A stretch of DNA of 64,000 bases, taken from assembly GCF_900104025.1 (NCBI RefSeq), contig NZ_FNIQ01000010.1, positions 1 through 64,000 of the forward strand, read 5' to 3'. Below are positions 33,695-42,483 of the stretch, piece after piece (positions within the stretch are counted from its first letter, which is position 1; each line of letters opens with the position of its first letter). Source of the DNA: Geodermatophilus sp. DSM 45219. GTDB lineage: Bacteria > Actinomycetota > Actinomycetes > Mycobacteriales > Geodermatophilaceae. Under the pieces are notes generated by a model. It searched no databases and was not told where the DNA came from. It saw nothing but the letters and a program-made list of their open reading frames with translations. Made by a program: the position numbers and the translations under genes.

Positions 33695-35749
33695 TCAGCT
33701 GCCGGACGAGGGGGGCCAGGTCTTGGCGACCATGGTGAGGACGTCGTAGGTCGCCACGGGGGCACCCTCGGTGTCGACGACGACGGCGTCCCAGCGGACC
33801 TCGCCGTGGTCGGCGCCCCCGCGGGGGGTGATCTGCTTGGCGGTGAGCGTGACGGTCAGCTCCTCCCCCGGCTTGACCGGCGTGAGGAACCGCAGGTTGT
33901 CCACCCCGTAGTTGGCCAGCACCGGGCCCGGGTCCGGGTCGACGAACAGCCCGGCCGCCCAGGAGACGATCAGGTACCCGTGCGCCACCCGGCCGCCGAA
34001 GAGCGGGTTGGCGCGGGCGGCCTCCTCGTCCATGTGGGCGTAGAAGGTGTCGCCGGTGAACTCGGCGAAGTGCTCGATGTCCTCCAGCGTCACCGCCCGC
34101 GGGCCGGCGGTGACCGAGTCGCCGATGCGCAGCTCGGCCAGCGACTTGCGGAACGGGTGCACCCCGTCGTCGGTGCGCCGGGCGCCGGGAACCCAGCGGC
34201 CGCCGATCGCGGTCAGCACGTCCGGCGAGGCCTGGACCGCGGTGCGCTGCATGTGGTGCAGCACGCCGCGGATGCCGCCGAGCTCCTCGCCGCCGCCGGC
34301 CCGGCCCGGTCCCCCGTGCACGAGCACCGGCAGCGGGGAGCCGTGGCCGGTGTTCTCCGCGGCGTCGTCGCGGTCGAGCACCAGGACGCGGCCGTGGGCG
34401 TGCGCGGCGCCGAGCACGAACTCCCGGGCCACCGCCTCGTCGTGGGTGACCAGCGAGCCGACCAGGCTGCCCTGGCCGCGGGCGGCCAGCTCGACGGCGT
34501 GCGCGACCCCGTCGTAGGGCAGCACGGTGCTGACCGGGCCGAACGCCTCGACGTCGTGCGGCTCGGCGGCGGTCAGGTCGTCGCAGCGCAGCAGCATCGG
34601 CGGCAGGAAGGCGCCGCGGTCGCGGTCGGCCCCGACGACCTCGAAGTGCTCGGGGTCGCCGGCGACCAGCTCGGCGACGCCGCGCAGCGCCTTGACCGAG
34701 CGCAGCACCTCCTCGCGCTGGTCGAGGCTCGCCAGGGCACCCATGGTCACGCCCTCGGCGCCCGGCGCCCCGACGACCACGTCGGCGAGCCGCTCCCGGG
34801 TGGCCTCGACGACGTCGTCCACCAGCTCGCGGGGGACCAGCGCGCGGCGGATCGCCGTGCACTTCTGGCCGGCCTTGACGGTCATCTCGGTGACCAGCTG
34901 GTCGACGAACAGGCCGAACTCGGGGGTGTCCGGGGTGGCGTCGGGCCCGAGCACCGAGCAGTTGAGCGAGTCGGCCTCGGCGTTGAACCGCACCGAGTTC
35001 GCGACGACGGCGGGGTGGCTGCGCAGCTTGCGGGCGGTCGCGGCCGACCCGGTGAAGAACACCAGGTCCTGGCCGGCCAGCCCGTCGAGCAGGCCGGTCG
35101 CGCTGCCGGCCAGCAGCTGCACCGAGCCCTCCGGCAGCAGGCCCGACCCGACGATCTCCCGGACGACCGCCTCGGTGAGGTAGGCGGTCTGGCTGGCCGG
35201 CTTCACCACCGTCGGCACCCCGGCGAGGAAGGCCGGGGCCAGCTTCTCCAGGAAGCCCCAGACGGGGAAGTTGAAGGCGTTGACCTGCACGGCCACGCCG
35301 CGCATCGGGGTGTACAGGTGCTGGCCGGCGAAGGTGCCGCGCCTGCCCAGCGGCTCGACCGGGCCGTCGAGGACGACCGTGTCGTCGGGCAGCTCGCGCC
35401 GGGCCTTGGACGCGTAGGACAGCAGCGTGCCGAAGCCGCCGTCGACGTCGACCGCGCTGTCCCGGTCCGTGGCGCCGGTGCGGCGGGACAGCGCGTAGAA
35501 CGCGTCCTTGCCGGCCATCAGCCGCAGGCCCAGCTGCTTGAGCAGACCGGCCCGCTGGTGGAACGTCAGCTCGCGCAGCGCCGGCCCGCCGACGGTGCGG
35601 GCGTGGTCGAGCATGGCGGCCACGTCCAGGCCGGTGCTGCTGATCCGGACGACGGTCTCGCCGGTCACCGCGTCGGCGATCGGCGTCCCGTCGTCGGGCG
35701 CGGCGTACCACCGGCCGGCGACGTAGCTCTCGAGCAGGGGTGCGGTCAT
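33695..35749 (-). CDS. paaZ: Bifunctional oxepin-CoA hydrolase/aldehyde dehydrogenase PaaZ
   Basis: 684 residues, two domains. The N-terminal aldehyde dehydrogenase (about 1-520) has FNFPVWGFLEKLAPAF, the catalytic Cys of KAGQKCTAIRR and FNAEADSLN. The C-terminal MaoC/R-hydratase domain (about 540-684) has DTFYAHMDEEAARANPLFGGRVAHGYL. PaaZ opens oxepin-CoA and oxidises the resulting semialdehyde to 3-oxo-5,6-dehydrosuberyl-CoA. It is convergent with the P450 and is followed upstream by paaR and paaK on the same strand. Start ATG 35749 has GAGGAGCCCCG upstream. Confidence 0.95.
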   Translation of the reverse strand: MTAPLLESYVAGRWYAAPDDGTPIADAVTGETVVRISSTGLDVAAMLDHARTVGGPALRELTFHQRAGLLKQLGLRLMAGKDAFYALSRRTGATDRDSAVDVDGGFGTLLSYASKARRELPDDTVVLDGPVEPLGRRGTFAGQHLYTPMRGVAVQVNAFNFPVWGFLEKLAPAFLAGVPTVVKPASQTAYLTEAVVREIVGSGLLPEGSVQLLAGSATGLLDGLAGQDLVFFTGSAATARKLRSHPAVVANSVRFNAEADSLNCSVLGPDATPDTPEFGLFVDQLVTEMTVKAGQKCTAIRRALVPRELVDDVVEATRERLADVVVGAPGAEGVTMGALASLDQREEVLRSVKALRGVAELVAGDPEHFEVVGADRDRGAFLPPMLLRCDDLTAAEPHDVEAFGPVSTVLPYDGVAHAVELAARGQGSLVGSLVTHDEAVAREFVLGAAHAHGRVLVLDRDDAAENTGHGSPLPVLVHGGPGRAGGGEELGGIRGVLHHMQRTAVQASPDVLTAIGGRWVPGARRTDDGVHPFRKSLAELRIGDSVTAGPRAVTLEDIEHFAEFTGDTFYAHMDEEAARANPLFGGRVAHGYLIVSWAAGLFVDPDPGPVLANYGVDNLRFLTPVKPGEELTVTLTAKQITPRGGADHGEVRWDAVVVDTEGAPVATYDVLTMVAKTWPPSSGS

Positions 35750-35774
35750 CGGGGCTCCTCGGCGGAGGGAGGGG

Positions 35775-36389
35775 TCAGGACGGGCGGGCGCGCAGGCCCG
35801 AGAACGTCGTGGTGACGAGCGCGTCGGCGAGGTCGTCGGCGGACAGGCCGCCGTCCGGGCGGTACCACTCGGCGAGCGAGTTGACGGTGCCGAACAGCAG
35901 CCGGCTGGTGACGCCGGGGTCGACGTCCGGACGGACGTCGCCCTCCTCCTCGGCGGCGCGCACGAGGTCGGTCACGACCCGGTCGAACTCGCGGCGCCGC
36001 TGGAGCGCCGCCTCCTCGACCGGGGAGTTGCCGCGCACCCGCAGCAGCAGGGTGACGAACGGCAACTGCTCGGTGAGCACGCGGACCGACCCGCGGACGA
36101 CGTGCTCGAGCCGGTCGATCGCGGGCCCGCCGGTGGCACCGGGCTCCTCGGTGACGGCGAACAGCGCGTCCAGGGCGCGGTCGAGCGCCAGCCGCAGCAG
36201 CTCCACCTTGCTGGTCACGTGGTGGTAGATCGCCGACTTGGTGACGCCGAGCCGGGCGGCGAGCTCCTCCATGCTGGTGGCGTCGTAGCCGCGCTCGTTG
36301 AAGACCGCGACCGCGACGTCGAGCAGCGAGTCCAGCGAGTGCCCGGGGCGGCCCCGCCGGGTCCGGGCGGGATCGGCCGTGGACGTCAT
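35775..36389 (-). CDS. paaR: TetR family regulator, PaaR-like
   Basis: 204 residues. HTH: LDSLLDVAVAVFNERGYDATSMEELAARLGVTKSAIYHHVTSKVELLRLALDRAL (about residues 18-72), close to actinobacterial PaaR. The ATG overlaps the paaK stop by 4 bp. It lies between paaK and paaZ. PaaR represses paa genes and is released by phenylacetyl-CoA; the series of boxes at 30211, 37790, 37899 and 42446 are its probable targets. The gene itself is transcribed from the paaK promoter, giving feedback. Confidence 0.9.
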   Translation of the reverse strand: MTSTADPARTRRGRPGHSLDSLLDVAVAVFNERGYDATSMEELAARLGVTKSAIYHHVTSKVELLRLALDRALDALFAVTEEPGATGGPAIDRLEHVVRGSVRVLTEQLPFVTLLLRVRGNSPVEEAALQRRREFDRVVTDLVRAAEEEGDVRPDVDPGVTSRLLFGTVNSLAEWYRPDGGLSADDLADALVTTTFSGLRARPS

Positions 36390-37726
36390 GCCCGGTCCCG
36401 GTGGTCGTACAGCCGCTTGAGCTTGCCCACCGAGCGGGCCAGTGTCTCGGGGTCCACGACGAGCACCTCGATGCTGGTGCCGACCGTGTCCTTCACCGCC
36501 TTCGCCACCTCGGCGGCGGCGACGGGCCGGCGCTCGGCCGGGCAGTCCGGGCGCGCCTCGACCCGGCAGGTCAGGTGGTCCATCCGGCCGCGCGTGGTCA
36601 GCTCCAGCGCGAAGTGCGGCGACAGCCCCGGCGTGCGCAGGACGATCTCCTCGATCTGGGTCGGGAAGAGGTTGACCCCCCGCAGGATGATCATGTCGTC
36701 GGTGCGGCCGGTGATCTTCTCCATGCGGCGCATCCCCGGCCGGGCGGTGCCCGGCAGCAGGCGGGTGAGGTCCCGGGTGCGGTAGCGGATGACCGGCATG
36801 GCCTCCTTGGTCAGCGAGGTGAACACCAGCTCGCCCTGCTCCCCCTCGGGCAGGACCTCGCCGGTGAGCGGGTCGATCACCTCCGGGTAGAAGTGGTCCT
36901 CCCACACGTGCAGGCCGTCCTTGGTCTCCACGCACTCCTGGGCGACGCCGGGGCCCATGACCTCGGACAGGCCGTAGATGTCGACGGCCTCGATGTCGAG
37001 GCGGTCCTCCATCTCCCGGCGCATCTGCTCGGTCCACGGCTCGGCACCGAAGATGCCGATCTCCAGGGAGGAGGAGCGGGGGTCGATGCCCTGCTTCTCG
37101 AACTCGTCGATGACGGTGAGCATGTAGGACGGCGTCACCATGACGACCCTGGGCGCGAAGTCGGTGATCAGCTGCACCTGCCGCGGGGTCATGCCGCCGG
37201 AGACGGGGATGACCGTGCAGCCCAGCTTCTCGGCGCCGTAGTGGGCGCCCAGGCCACCGGTGAACAGGCCGTACCCATAGGCGTTGTGCAGCTTGTCGCC
37301 CGCGCGCCCGCCGGCCGCGCGGATCGACCGGGCCATGACCGTGGCCCAGGTGTCGATGTCGCGCTCGGTGTATCCGACGACGGTCGGCCGCCCCGTCGTG
37401 CCGGAGGACGCGTGCACCCGCCGGACCTGCTCCTGCGGGACGGCGAACATGCCGAACGGGTAGTTGTCCCGCAGGTCGGCCTTGCTGGTCGTGGGGAACC
37501 GCGCGAGGTCCGACAGCTCGCGGCAGTCGTCCGGGTGCACGCCGGCGGCGTCGAGGGCCTGCCGGTAGTGCGGCACGTTCTCGTAGGCGTGGCGCAGCGT
37601 CCACTGCAGCCGCTCCAGCTGGAGGGCGCGGAGCTCGTCGACGGACATGCGCTCCGCCGGGTCGAGGATCGCCTCGTCGGGGCGCGCGCCGAGGCGCCGC
37701 GGGGTCTCGCTCGTCACAGCCGTCAT
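36386..37726 (-). CDS. paaK: Phenylacetate-CoA ligase
   Basis: 446 residues, adenylate-forming (ANL) family. The phosphate loop is HASSGTTGRPTVVGYTERDI (about residues 89-108), and further motifs include IFGAEPWTEQMR, DIYGLSEVMGPGVAQEC and ITGRTDDMIILRGVNLFPTQIEE. It makes phenylacetyl-CoA from phenylacetate, CoA and ATP, the entry step and source of the PaaR inducer. It is divergent from paaA, and both promoters carry boxes in the 224-bp gap. Confidence 0.95.
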   Translation of the reverse strand: MTAVTSETPRRLGARPDEAILDPAERMSVDELRALQLERLQWTLRHAYENVPHYRQALDAAGVHPDDCRELSDLARFPTTSKADLRDNYPFGMFAVPQEQVRRVHASSGTTGRPTVVGYTERDIDTWATVMARSIRAAGGRAGDKLHNAYGYGLFTGGLGAHYGAEKLGCTVIPVSGGMTPRQVQLITDFAPRVVMVTPSYMLTVIDEFEKQGIDPRSSSLEIGIFGAEPWTEQMRREMEDRLDIEAVDIYGLSEVMGPGVAQECVETKDGLHVWEDHFYPEVIDPLTGEVLPEGEQGELVFTSLTKEAMPVIRYRTRDLTRLLPGTARPGMRRMEKITGRTDDMIILRGVNLFPTQIEEIVLRTPGLSPHFALELTTRGRMDHLTCRVEARPDCPAERRPVAAAEVAKAVKDTVGTSIEVLVVDPETLARSVGKLKRLYDHRDRA

Positions 37727-37789
37727 GGCCGATGCCTCCGTCGTGCAGCGTCGTCGCCGGGGCGGCCGGGAGGGGACGTCGTCCCCAAA

Positions 37790-37810
37790 TACCGACCGGA
37801 TGGTCAGGTA
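37790..37810 (-). promoter_or_regulatory. PaaR-type box upstream of paaK
   Basis: TACCGACC, GGAT, GGTCAGGTA on the plus strand. Read on the minus strand (ATTACCTGACCATCCGGTC) it aligns with the paaA box with a 1-nt insertion. It lies about 64 bp upstream of the paaK ATG. Confidence 0.65.
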
Positions 37811-37898
37811 ATCAACTCCTCACCACCGTCCCTGTCAAGCCTCCGCGAGGGAAGTCCCGCAGCGGGCTTGTGTGGCGGCGCCCCGTCGTGCACACTGA

Positions 37899-37920
37899 TT
37901 ACCGACCGTCCGGTCAGTAA
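37899..37920 (+). promoter_or_regulatory. PaaR-type box upstream of paaABCDE
   Basis: Inverted repeat TTACCGACCG, TC, CGGTCAGTAA, 22 bp with one mismatch between arms, ending 30 bp before ATG 37951. It is typical of TetR-family operators and the best conserved of the four related boxes. Confidence 0.75.
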
Positions 37921-37950
37921 ATGGATCGAGTCGCACACCGAGGGAACGAG

Positions 37951-38916
37951 ATGTCGGCACCCACCCTGGAACGGCCCGCCCCCGACGAGACCGCGCTGCA
38001 GCAGCAGTTCGACGCCACGATCGCCGCCGACCACCGCATCGAGCCGCGCGACTGGATGCCCGAGGGCTACCGCAAGACCCTGATCCGGCAGGTGGCGCAG
38101 CACGCCCACTCCGAGATCATCGGGATGCAGCCCGAGGGCGACTGGCTGCTGGCCGCGCCGAGCCTGCGGCGCAAGGCGATCCTGCTGGCCAAGGTGCAGG
38201 ACGAGGCCGGTCACGGCCTGTACCTCTACTCGGCCGCGGAGACCCTCGGGGCCGACCGCGCCGACCTCACCGACAAGCTCATCGAGGGCCGGCAGAAGTA
38301 CAGCTCGATCTTCAACTACCCGACGCTGACCTACGCCGACGTCGGCGTCATCGGCTGGCTGGTCGACGGCGCGGCCATCTGCAACCAGGTGCCGCTGTGC
38401 CGCTCCTCCTACGGGCCCTACGCCCGGGCGATGATCCGCGTCTGCAAGGAGGAGTCCTTCCACCAGCGGCAGGGCTACGAGCTGCTGATGACGATGATGC
38501 GGGGCACCCCCGAGCAGCGGGCGATGGTGCAGGACGCCGTCGACCGGTGGTGGTGGCCCTCGCTGATGATGTTCGGCCCGCCGGACGACGACAGCCCCAA
38601 CTCCGCGCAGTCGATGGCCTGGGGGATCAAGCGGCACAGCAACGACGAGCTGCGCCAGCGCTTCGTCGACATGACCGTGCCGCAGGCGGAGTTCCTCGGC
38701 GTCACGCTGCCGGACCCCGAGCTGTCCCTGGACCCGGAGACCGGCCACCACCGGTTCGGCGCCATCGACTGGGACGAGTTCAAGCGGGTCATCAGCGGCC
38801 ACGGCCCGAAGAACGCCGAGCGCATCGCGCGCCGCCGCGCCGCGCGCGACGACAACGCGTGGGTCACCGAGGCGGCCACGACCTACGCCGCCAAGCACGC
38901 GGAGGCCGTGGCGTGA
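37951..38916 (+). CDS. paaA: Phenylacetyl-CoA epoxidase subunit PaaA
   Basis: 321 residues from ATG 37951, which has AGGGAACGAG upstream; an in-frame ATG at 37921 directly abuts the operator and is less likely. Ferritin-like di-iron oxygenase subunit: iron-binding helices include [31 protein letters not shown] and [17 protein letters not shown], each with Glu/ExxH ligands. It forms the catalytic core of PaaABCE, which epoxidises the ring of phenylacetyl-CoA. The stop overlaps paaB. Confidence 0.96.
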   Translation: MSAPTLERPAPDETALQQQFDATIAADHRIEPRDWMPEGYRKTLIRQVAQHAHSEIIGMQPEGDWLLAAPSLRRKAILLAKVQDEAGHGLYLYSAAETLGADRADLTDKLIEGRQKYSSIFNYPTLTYADVGVIGWLVDGAAICNQVPLCRSSYGPYARAMIRVCKEESFHQRQGYELLMTMMRGTPEQRAMVQDAVDRWWWPSLMMFGPPDDDSPNSAQSMAWGIKRHSNDELRQRFVDMTVPQAEFLGVTLPDPELSLDPETGHHRFGAIDWDEFKRVISGHGPKNAERIARRRAARDDNAWVTEAATTYAAKHAEAVA

Positions 38917-39281
38917 GCACCGACGTCACCGCCGAGGGCGGGCACGGCGCCGTCCCCACCGGGCCCGAGGTGCCGGTCGAGCCCAGGGCCGCCGTCAGCC
39001 GGCGCGACTGGCCGCTGTACGAGGTGTTCGTCCGCGGCAAGCGCGGCCTCAACCACGTGCACGTCGGCTCGCTGCACGCCCCGGACGACGAGATGGCCGT
39101 GCACGCCGCGCGCGACGTGTTCACCCGGCGCAACGAGGGCGTGAGCATCTGGGTGGTCAAGGCCGCCGACATCACCGCGTCGAGCCCCGACGAGAAGGAC
39201 CCGATGTTCGCCCCGAGCGGCGACAAGGTCTACCGGCACCCGACCTTCTACGAGATCCCCGAGAACGTCCCCCACATGTGA
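38913..39281 (+). CDS. paaB: Phenylacetyl-CoA epoxidase subunit PaaB
   Basis: 122 residues, GTG start in a 4-bp overlap with paaA. The core [52 protein letters not shown] is the conserved PaaB fold, a small structural subunit that bridges PaaAC heterodimers. A 24-residue low-complexity N-terminal extension is present. The gap to paaC is 123 bp, the longest within the paaA-E set, and contains a possible repeat copy. Confidence 0.93.
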   Translation: MSTDVTAEGGHGAVPTGPEVPVEPRAAVSRRDWPLYEVFVRGKRGLNHVHVGSLHAPDDEMAVHAARDVFTRRNEGVSIWVVKAADITASSPDEKDPMFAPSGDKVYRHPTFYEIPENVPHM

Positions 39282-39345
39282 AACACCCTCTCCCTCCCCA
39301 CCACCGCTCGTTCCTCGCGGCGGCGGGCCCCTGGGAGAGGGCGGC
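39282..39345 (-). repeat. Possible fourth copy of the intergenic repeat
   Basis: Read on the minus strand it gives CAGGGGCCCGCCGCCGCGAG, then AGCGGTGGTGGGGAGGG. It resembles the GCAGGG/CCCGCCGCGAGC/GTGGCGGAGGG order of the better copies, but with more differences. It occupies most of the paaB-paaC gap. Confidence 0.35.
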
Positions 39346-39404
39346 CGTTCCGGCCCCTCGCAAGAGCAGCCGCTGGGCGCGCACGACGGAAAGGAAGCGT
39401 TGAC

Positions 39405-40316
39405 ATGGGGCACGAGGAGACCGTCTACGAGGCGCTGGACCACGCGCACGGGGGCGAGGGGCACTGGGCGTTCGGCACCGGCTTCGACGAACCCCTCGCG
39501 GGCGTGGACACCACCGTCCCCGACGGCGTCGACCCGGCCGACCTGGGCACCTATTGCCTGATGCTCGGCGACGACGCCCTGGTGCTCGCCCAGCGGCTGA
39601 CCCAGTGGGTCACCGCCGCGCCCGAGCTCGAGGAGGAGGTGGCCGTCGCCAACGTCGCCCTCGACCTGCTCGGCCAGGCCCGGCTGCTGCTGGCCCGCGC
39701 CGGCTCGGTCGGCGTGCTGGGCCGCTCCCGCGAGAGGGCGACGGAGAGCATCCCCGACGAGGACGCGCTGGCCTACTTCCGGGACCCCGACGAGTTCCGC
39801 AACACCGCGCTGGTCGAGGCGGAGAACGGCGACTTCGGGCAGACGATGGCCCGCCTGCTGGTGGCCTCGACCGTCCGGCTGGCGGTGTTCTCGCGGCTGC
39901 GGGAGTCCCGCGACCCGGTACTCGCGGCGATCGCGGCGAAGGGCGTCAACGAGCTCGCCTACCACCGCGACCACGCCGCACGGTGGGTGCTGCGCCTCGG
40001 CGACGGCACCGGGGAGTCCCACCGGCGGGTGCAGGCCGGCGTCGACGCGGTCGGGCCGCTGCTGGCCGACGTCCTCACCGCCACCGACGTCGAGCAGCGG
40101 CTGGTCGCCGGCGGGGTCGCCGTCGACCCGGCCGACGTCCGCGAGGAGGTGCGGTCCGTGCTCACCCAGGTCCTCGACCAGGCCACCCTGCGGGTGCCCG
40201 AGTGGCCCGCCGACACGCCGCCGCGCGGGCGGGTCGGCCAGCACGGCCCGGAGCTGACCACCCTGCTCGCGACCCTCCAGGGCCTCGCCCGGCAGCACCC
40301 GGCCGCGACGTGGTGA
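39405..40316 (+). CDS. paaC: Phenylacetyl-CoA epoxidase subunit PaaC
   Basis: 303 residues. Ferritin-like fold without a complete iron site; landmarks are LGDDALVLAQRLTQWVTAAPELEEEVAVANVALDLLGQARLLLARAG and KGVNELAYHRDHAARWVLRLGDGTGESHRRVQAGVD. PaaC is the structural partner of PaaA. ATG 39405 is preceded by GGAAAGGAAGCGTTGAC. The stop overlaps the paaD GTG. Confidence 0.95.
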   Translation: MGHEETVYEALDHAHGGEGHWAFGTGFDEPLAGVDTTVPDGVDPADLGTYCLMLGDDALVLAQRLTQWVTAAPELEEEVAVANVALDLLGQARLLLARAGSVGVLGRSRERATESIPDEDALAYFRDPDEFRNTALVEAENGDFGQTMARLLVASTVRLAVFSRLRESRDPVLAAIAAKGVNELAYHRDHAARWVLRLGDGTGESHRRVQAGVDAVGPLLADVLTATDVEQRLVAGGVAVDPADVREEVRSVLTQVLDQATLRVPEWPADTPPRGRVGQHGPELTTLLATLQGLARQHPAATW

Positions 40317-40840
40317 CCGCCGTGGTCAGCCTTTATCGCGATATTGGCAGCTCGGGACCGCGGGCGGTCGCCGAGACCGTGACCGACCCCGAGCTGCCCG
40401 CGCTGACCCTGGCCGACCTGGGGGTCCTCCGCGACGTCCGGGTCGTGGACGGCACCGTCGTCGTCGACATCACCCCCACCTACAGCGGCTGCCCGGCGAT
40501 GGGCGTGATGCGCGCCGACCTGCTGCACGCCCTGCACTCGGCCGGCTTCGACGACGTCGAGGTCCGCACCGTCCTCTCCCCCGCCTGGTCCACCGACTGG
40601 ATCAGCGACGAGGGCCGCCGCAAGCTCAGCGCGGCCGGCATCGCCCCGCCGGGGACGGCTCCGGTGCGCCTCTCGGGGCCGGTGCCGCTGCAGCTCGGTC
40701 CCTCCCGTCGCACCGCGGCCTGCCCGCTGTGCGGCTCGCCGGACACCGAGGAGCTGAGCGAGTTCGGCGCGACGGCCTGCAAGGCCCTGCGCCGCTGCCG
40801 CAGCTGCCGGGAGCCCTTCGAGCACGTCAAGGAGATCTGA
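40313..40840 (+). CDS. paaD: Phenylacetate degradation Fe-S assembly protein PaaD
   Basis: 175 residues, GTG start overlapping paaC. The MIP18/DUF59 domain contains TDPELPALTLADLGVLRDVRV and ITPTYSGCPAMGVMRADL with the conserved Cys. A C-terminal zinc-like knuckle follows: CPLCGSPDTEELSEFGATACKALRRCRSC. PaaD is needed to mature the epoxidase Fe-S centre. Codons 4-12 (CTT TAT CGC GAT ATT) are unusually AT-rich and form the palindrome TATCGCGATA. Confidence 0.93.
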   Translation: MTAVVSLYRDIGSSGPRAVAETVTDPELPALTLADLGVLRDVRVVDGTVVVDITPTYSGCPAMGVMRADLLHALHSAGFDDVEVRTVLSPAWSTDWISDEGRRKLSAAGIAPPGTAPVRLSGPVPLQLGPSRRTAACPLCGSPDTEELSEFGATACKALRRCRSCREPFEHVKEI

Positions 40841-40842
40841 GC

Positions 40843-41913
40843 GTGTCGACCAGGCGCCGGGCACGGTTCCACCCGCTGAAGGTCGCCCGCGTCGAGCGGC
40901 TGACCGACGACGCCGTCGCCGTCACCTTCGACGTCCCCCCGGAGCTGGCCGAGGACTACGCGTTCCGTCCCGGCCAGGCGCTCACCCTGCGCCGGGTGGA
41001 CGGCGACCGCGACGAGCGCCGGTCCTACTCGATCTGCGCGCCGGTCGGCGCCGCGCCGCGGGTGGGCGTCCGCGAGGTGCCCGGCGGCTTCTTCTCCTCC
41101 TACCTCGTGCACGAGGTCGGGGTCGGCGACGAGATCGAGGTGCTGCCGCCGTCGGGGACCTTCACCGCCGACCTGTCCGTCCCCGCCGACCACGTCTTCG
41201 TCGTCGCGGGCTCGGGCATCACCCCGGCGCTGTCGCTGGCCGCCAGCGTGCTGCGCGACGGGCGGTCCACCGTCACCGTCCTCTACGGCAACCGCCGCAC
41301 CAACACGGTGATGTTCGCCGACGAGCTCGCCGACCTGAAGGACCGCTACGGCACCCGCCTGCAGCTGGTGCACGTCCTCTCCCGCGAGCCCCGGGACGCC
41401 GAGCTGACCAGCGGCCGGCTGGACCGCGCCCGGCTGCAGACGCTGATCGAGACGTTCGTCGACGCCGGGCACGTCGACCACTGGTGGCTGTGCGGCCCGC
41501 ACGGGATGGTCGGCGACGCCCGCGACCTGCTGGCCGAGCTCGGCGTGCCGGCCGACAGGGTGCACCAGGAGCTGTTCTACGTCGACGACGTCCCACCCGA
41601 GCCGGTCCGCGGTGACGAGCAGACCGTCGAGGGCCCGAGCAGCCAGGTCACCGTCGTCCTCGACGGCCGGTCGACCACGCTGGCCCTCCCCCGCGACGTG
41701 CCGGTGCTCGACTCGGCCCAGAAGGTGCGCGGCGACCTCCCCTTCGCCTGCAAGGGCGGCGTGTGCGGCACCTGCCGGGCGCGGGTCACCGAGGGGGACG
41801 TGGAGATGCGGCGCAACTACGCCCTCGAGCCCCGCGAGGTCGAGGCCGGGTACGTGCTGACCTGCCAGACCGTGCCGCTGTCGGAGACCGTGACCGTCGA
41901 CTTCGACGCCTGA
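40843..41913 (+). CDS. paaE: Phenylacetyl-CoA epoxidase reductase PaaE
   Basis: 356 residues, GTG start 2 nt after the paaD stop. The FAD domain has RSYSICAP, the NAD(P) domain has VVAGSGITPALSLAASVL, and the C-terminal plant-type 2Fe-2S domain has CKGGVCGTCRARV plus a fourth Cys in LTCQTVP. It passes electrons from NADPH to the di-iron centre of PaaA. Confidence 0.95.
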   Translation: MSTRRRARFHPLKVARVERLTDDAVAVTFDVPPELAEDYAFRPGQALTLRRVDGDRDERRSYSICAPVGAAPRVGVREVPGGFFSSYLVHEVGVGDEIEVLPPSGTFTADLSVPADHVFVVAGSGITPALSLAASVLRDGRSTVTVLYGNRRTNTVMFADELADLKDRYGTRLQLVHVLSREPRDAELTSGRLDRARLQTLIETFVDAGHVDHWWLCGPHGMVGDARDLLAELGVPADRVHQELFYVDDVPPEPVRGDEQTVEGPSSQVTVVLDGRSTTLALPRDVPVLDSAQKVRGDLPFACKGGVCGTCRARVTEGDVEMRRNYALEPREVEAGYVLTCQTVPLSETVTVDFDA

Positions 41914-41918
41914 CGCCG

Positions 41919-42332
41919 GTGCGCCCCGTCCCCGTCGGTGCGGCCGCCGCGCTGGACGTCGTGGTGACCCCCGAGATGACCGTCCGGTTCGACGAGCTCG
42001 GCCCGGTGCACCCGGTGTACGCCACCTACTCGATGGCCAAGCACTTCGAGGAGGCGGGGCGCAAGCTCCTGCTCCGGCACCTCGACCCGGGCGAGGCGGG
42101 CATCGGGCGGTCGGTGTCGGTCGAGCACCTCGCCCCGAGCTGGGTGGGCGACGCCCTGCGGGTGACCGCCCGGTGCGTCGAGGTGCGGGGCAACCGGCTG
42201 ACCTGCGCGTGCACCGCCGTGGACGCCGACGGCCGCGAGGTGGGCCGGGGCACGACGGTCCAGGCCGTCCTGCCCGAGGAGGTGCTGGACGCCCGCATCA
42301 CCGCGCCGTCCCGCCGGCGCCCGACCGGCTAG
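41919..42332 (+). CDS. FlK-like hotdog thioesterase
   Basis: 137 residues, GTG start 5 bp after paaE. The sequence FDELGPVHPVYATYSMAKHFEEAGRKLL then VSVEHLAPSWVGDALRV matches fluoroacetyl-CoA thioesterase-like hotdog proteins: Thr36, Glu44/45 and His70 are placed like the FlK catalytic trio. In a paa operon the expected thioesterase is PaaI, which releases stalled CoA esters; this one may play that salvage role with a different hotdog subtype. Confidence 0.82.
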   Translation: MRPVPVGAAAALDVVVTPEMTVRFDELGPVHPVYATYSMAKHFEEAGRKLLLRHLDPGEAGIGRSVSVEHLAPSWVGDALRVTARCVEVRGNRLTCACTAVDADGREVGRGTTVQAVLPEEVLDARITAPSRRRPTG

Positions 42333-42445
42333 GTCGCGAGCGGGCGCCGGCGGCACGGTCAGCCGGCTGCCAGGTGCCGGATCCGCAGGGGGCAACCGGT
42401 CGTTGTGGGCGCGGACACACCTCGCTAGATTGACGCCGTCCGATA

Positions 42446-42463
42446 ACTGACCAGTCGGTCAGT
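42446..42463 (+). promoter_or_regulatory. PaaR-type box upstream of MHS transporter
   Basis: ACTGACC, AGTC, GGTCAGT: perfect 7-bp arms with 4-nt centre, 20 bp upstream of ATG 42484. It shares the GACC/GGTCAGT core with the paaA and paaK boxes. It lies in the -10/+1 area, so repression would be direct. Confidence 0.7.
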
Positions 42464-42483
42464 ATCAGTTCCAGGGGGCTCGC

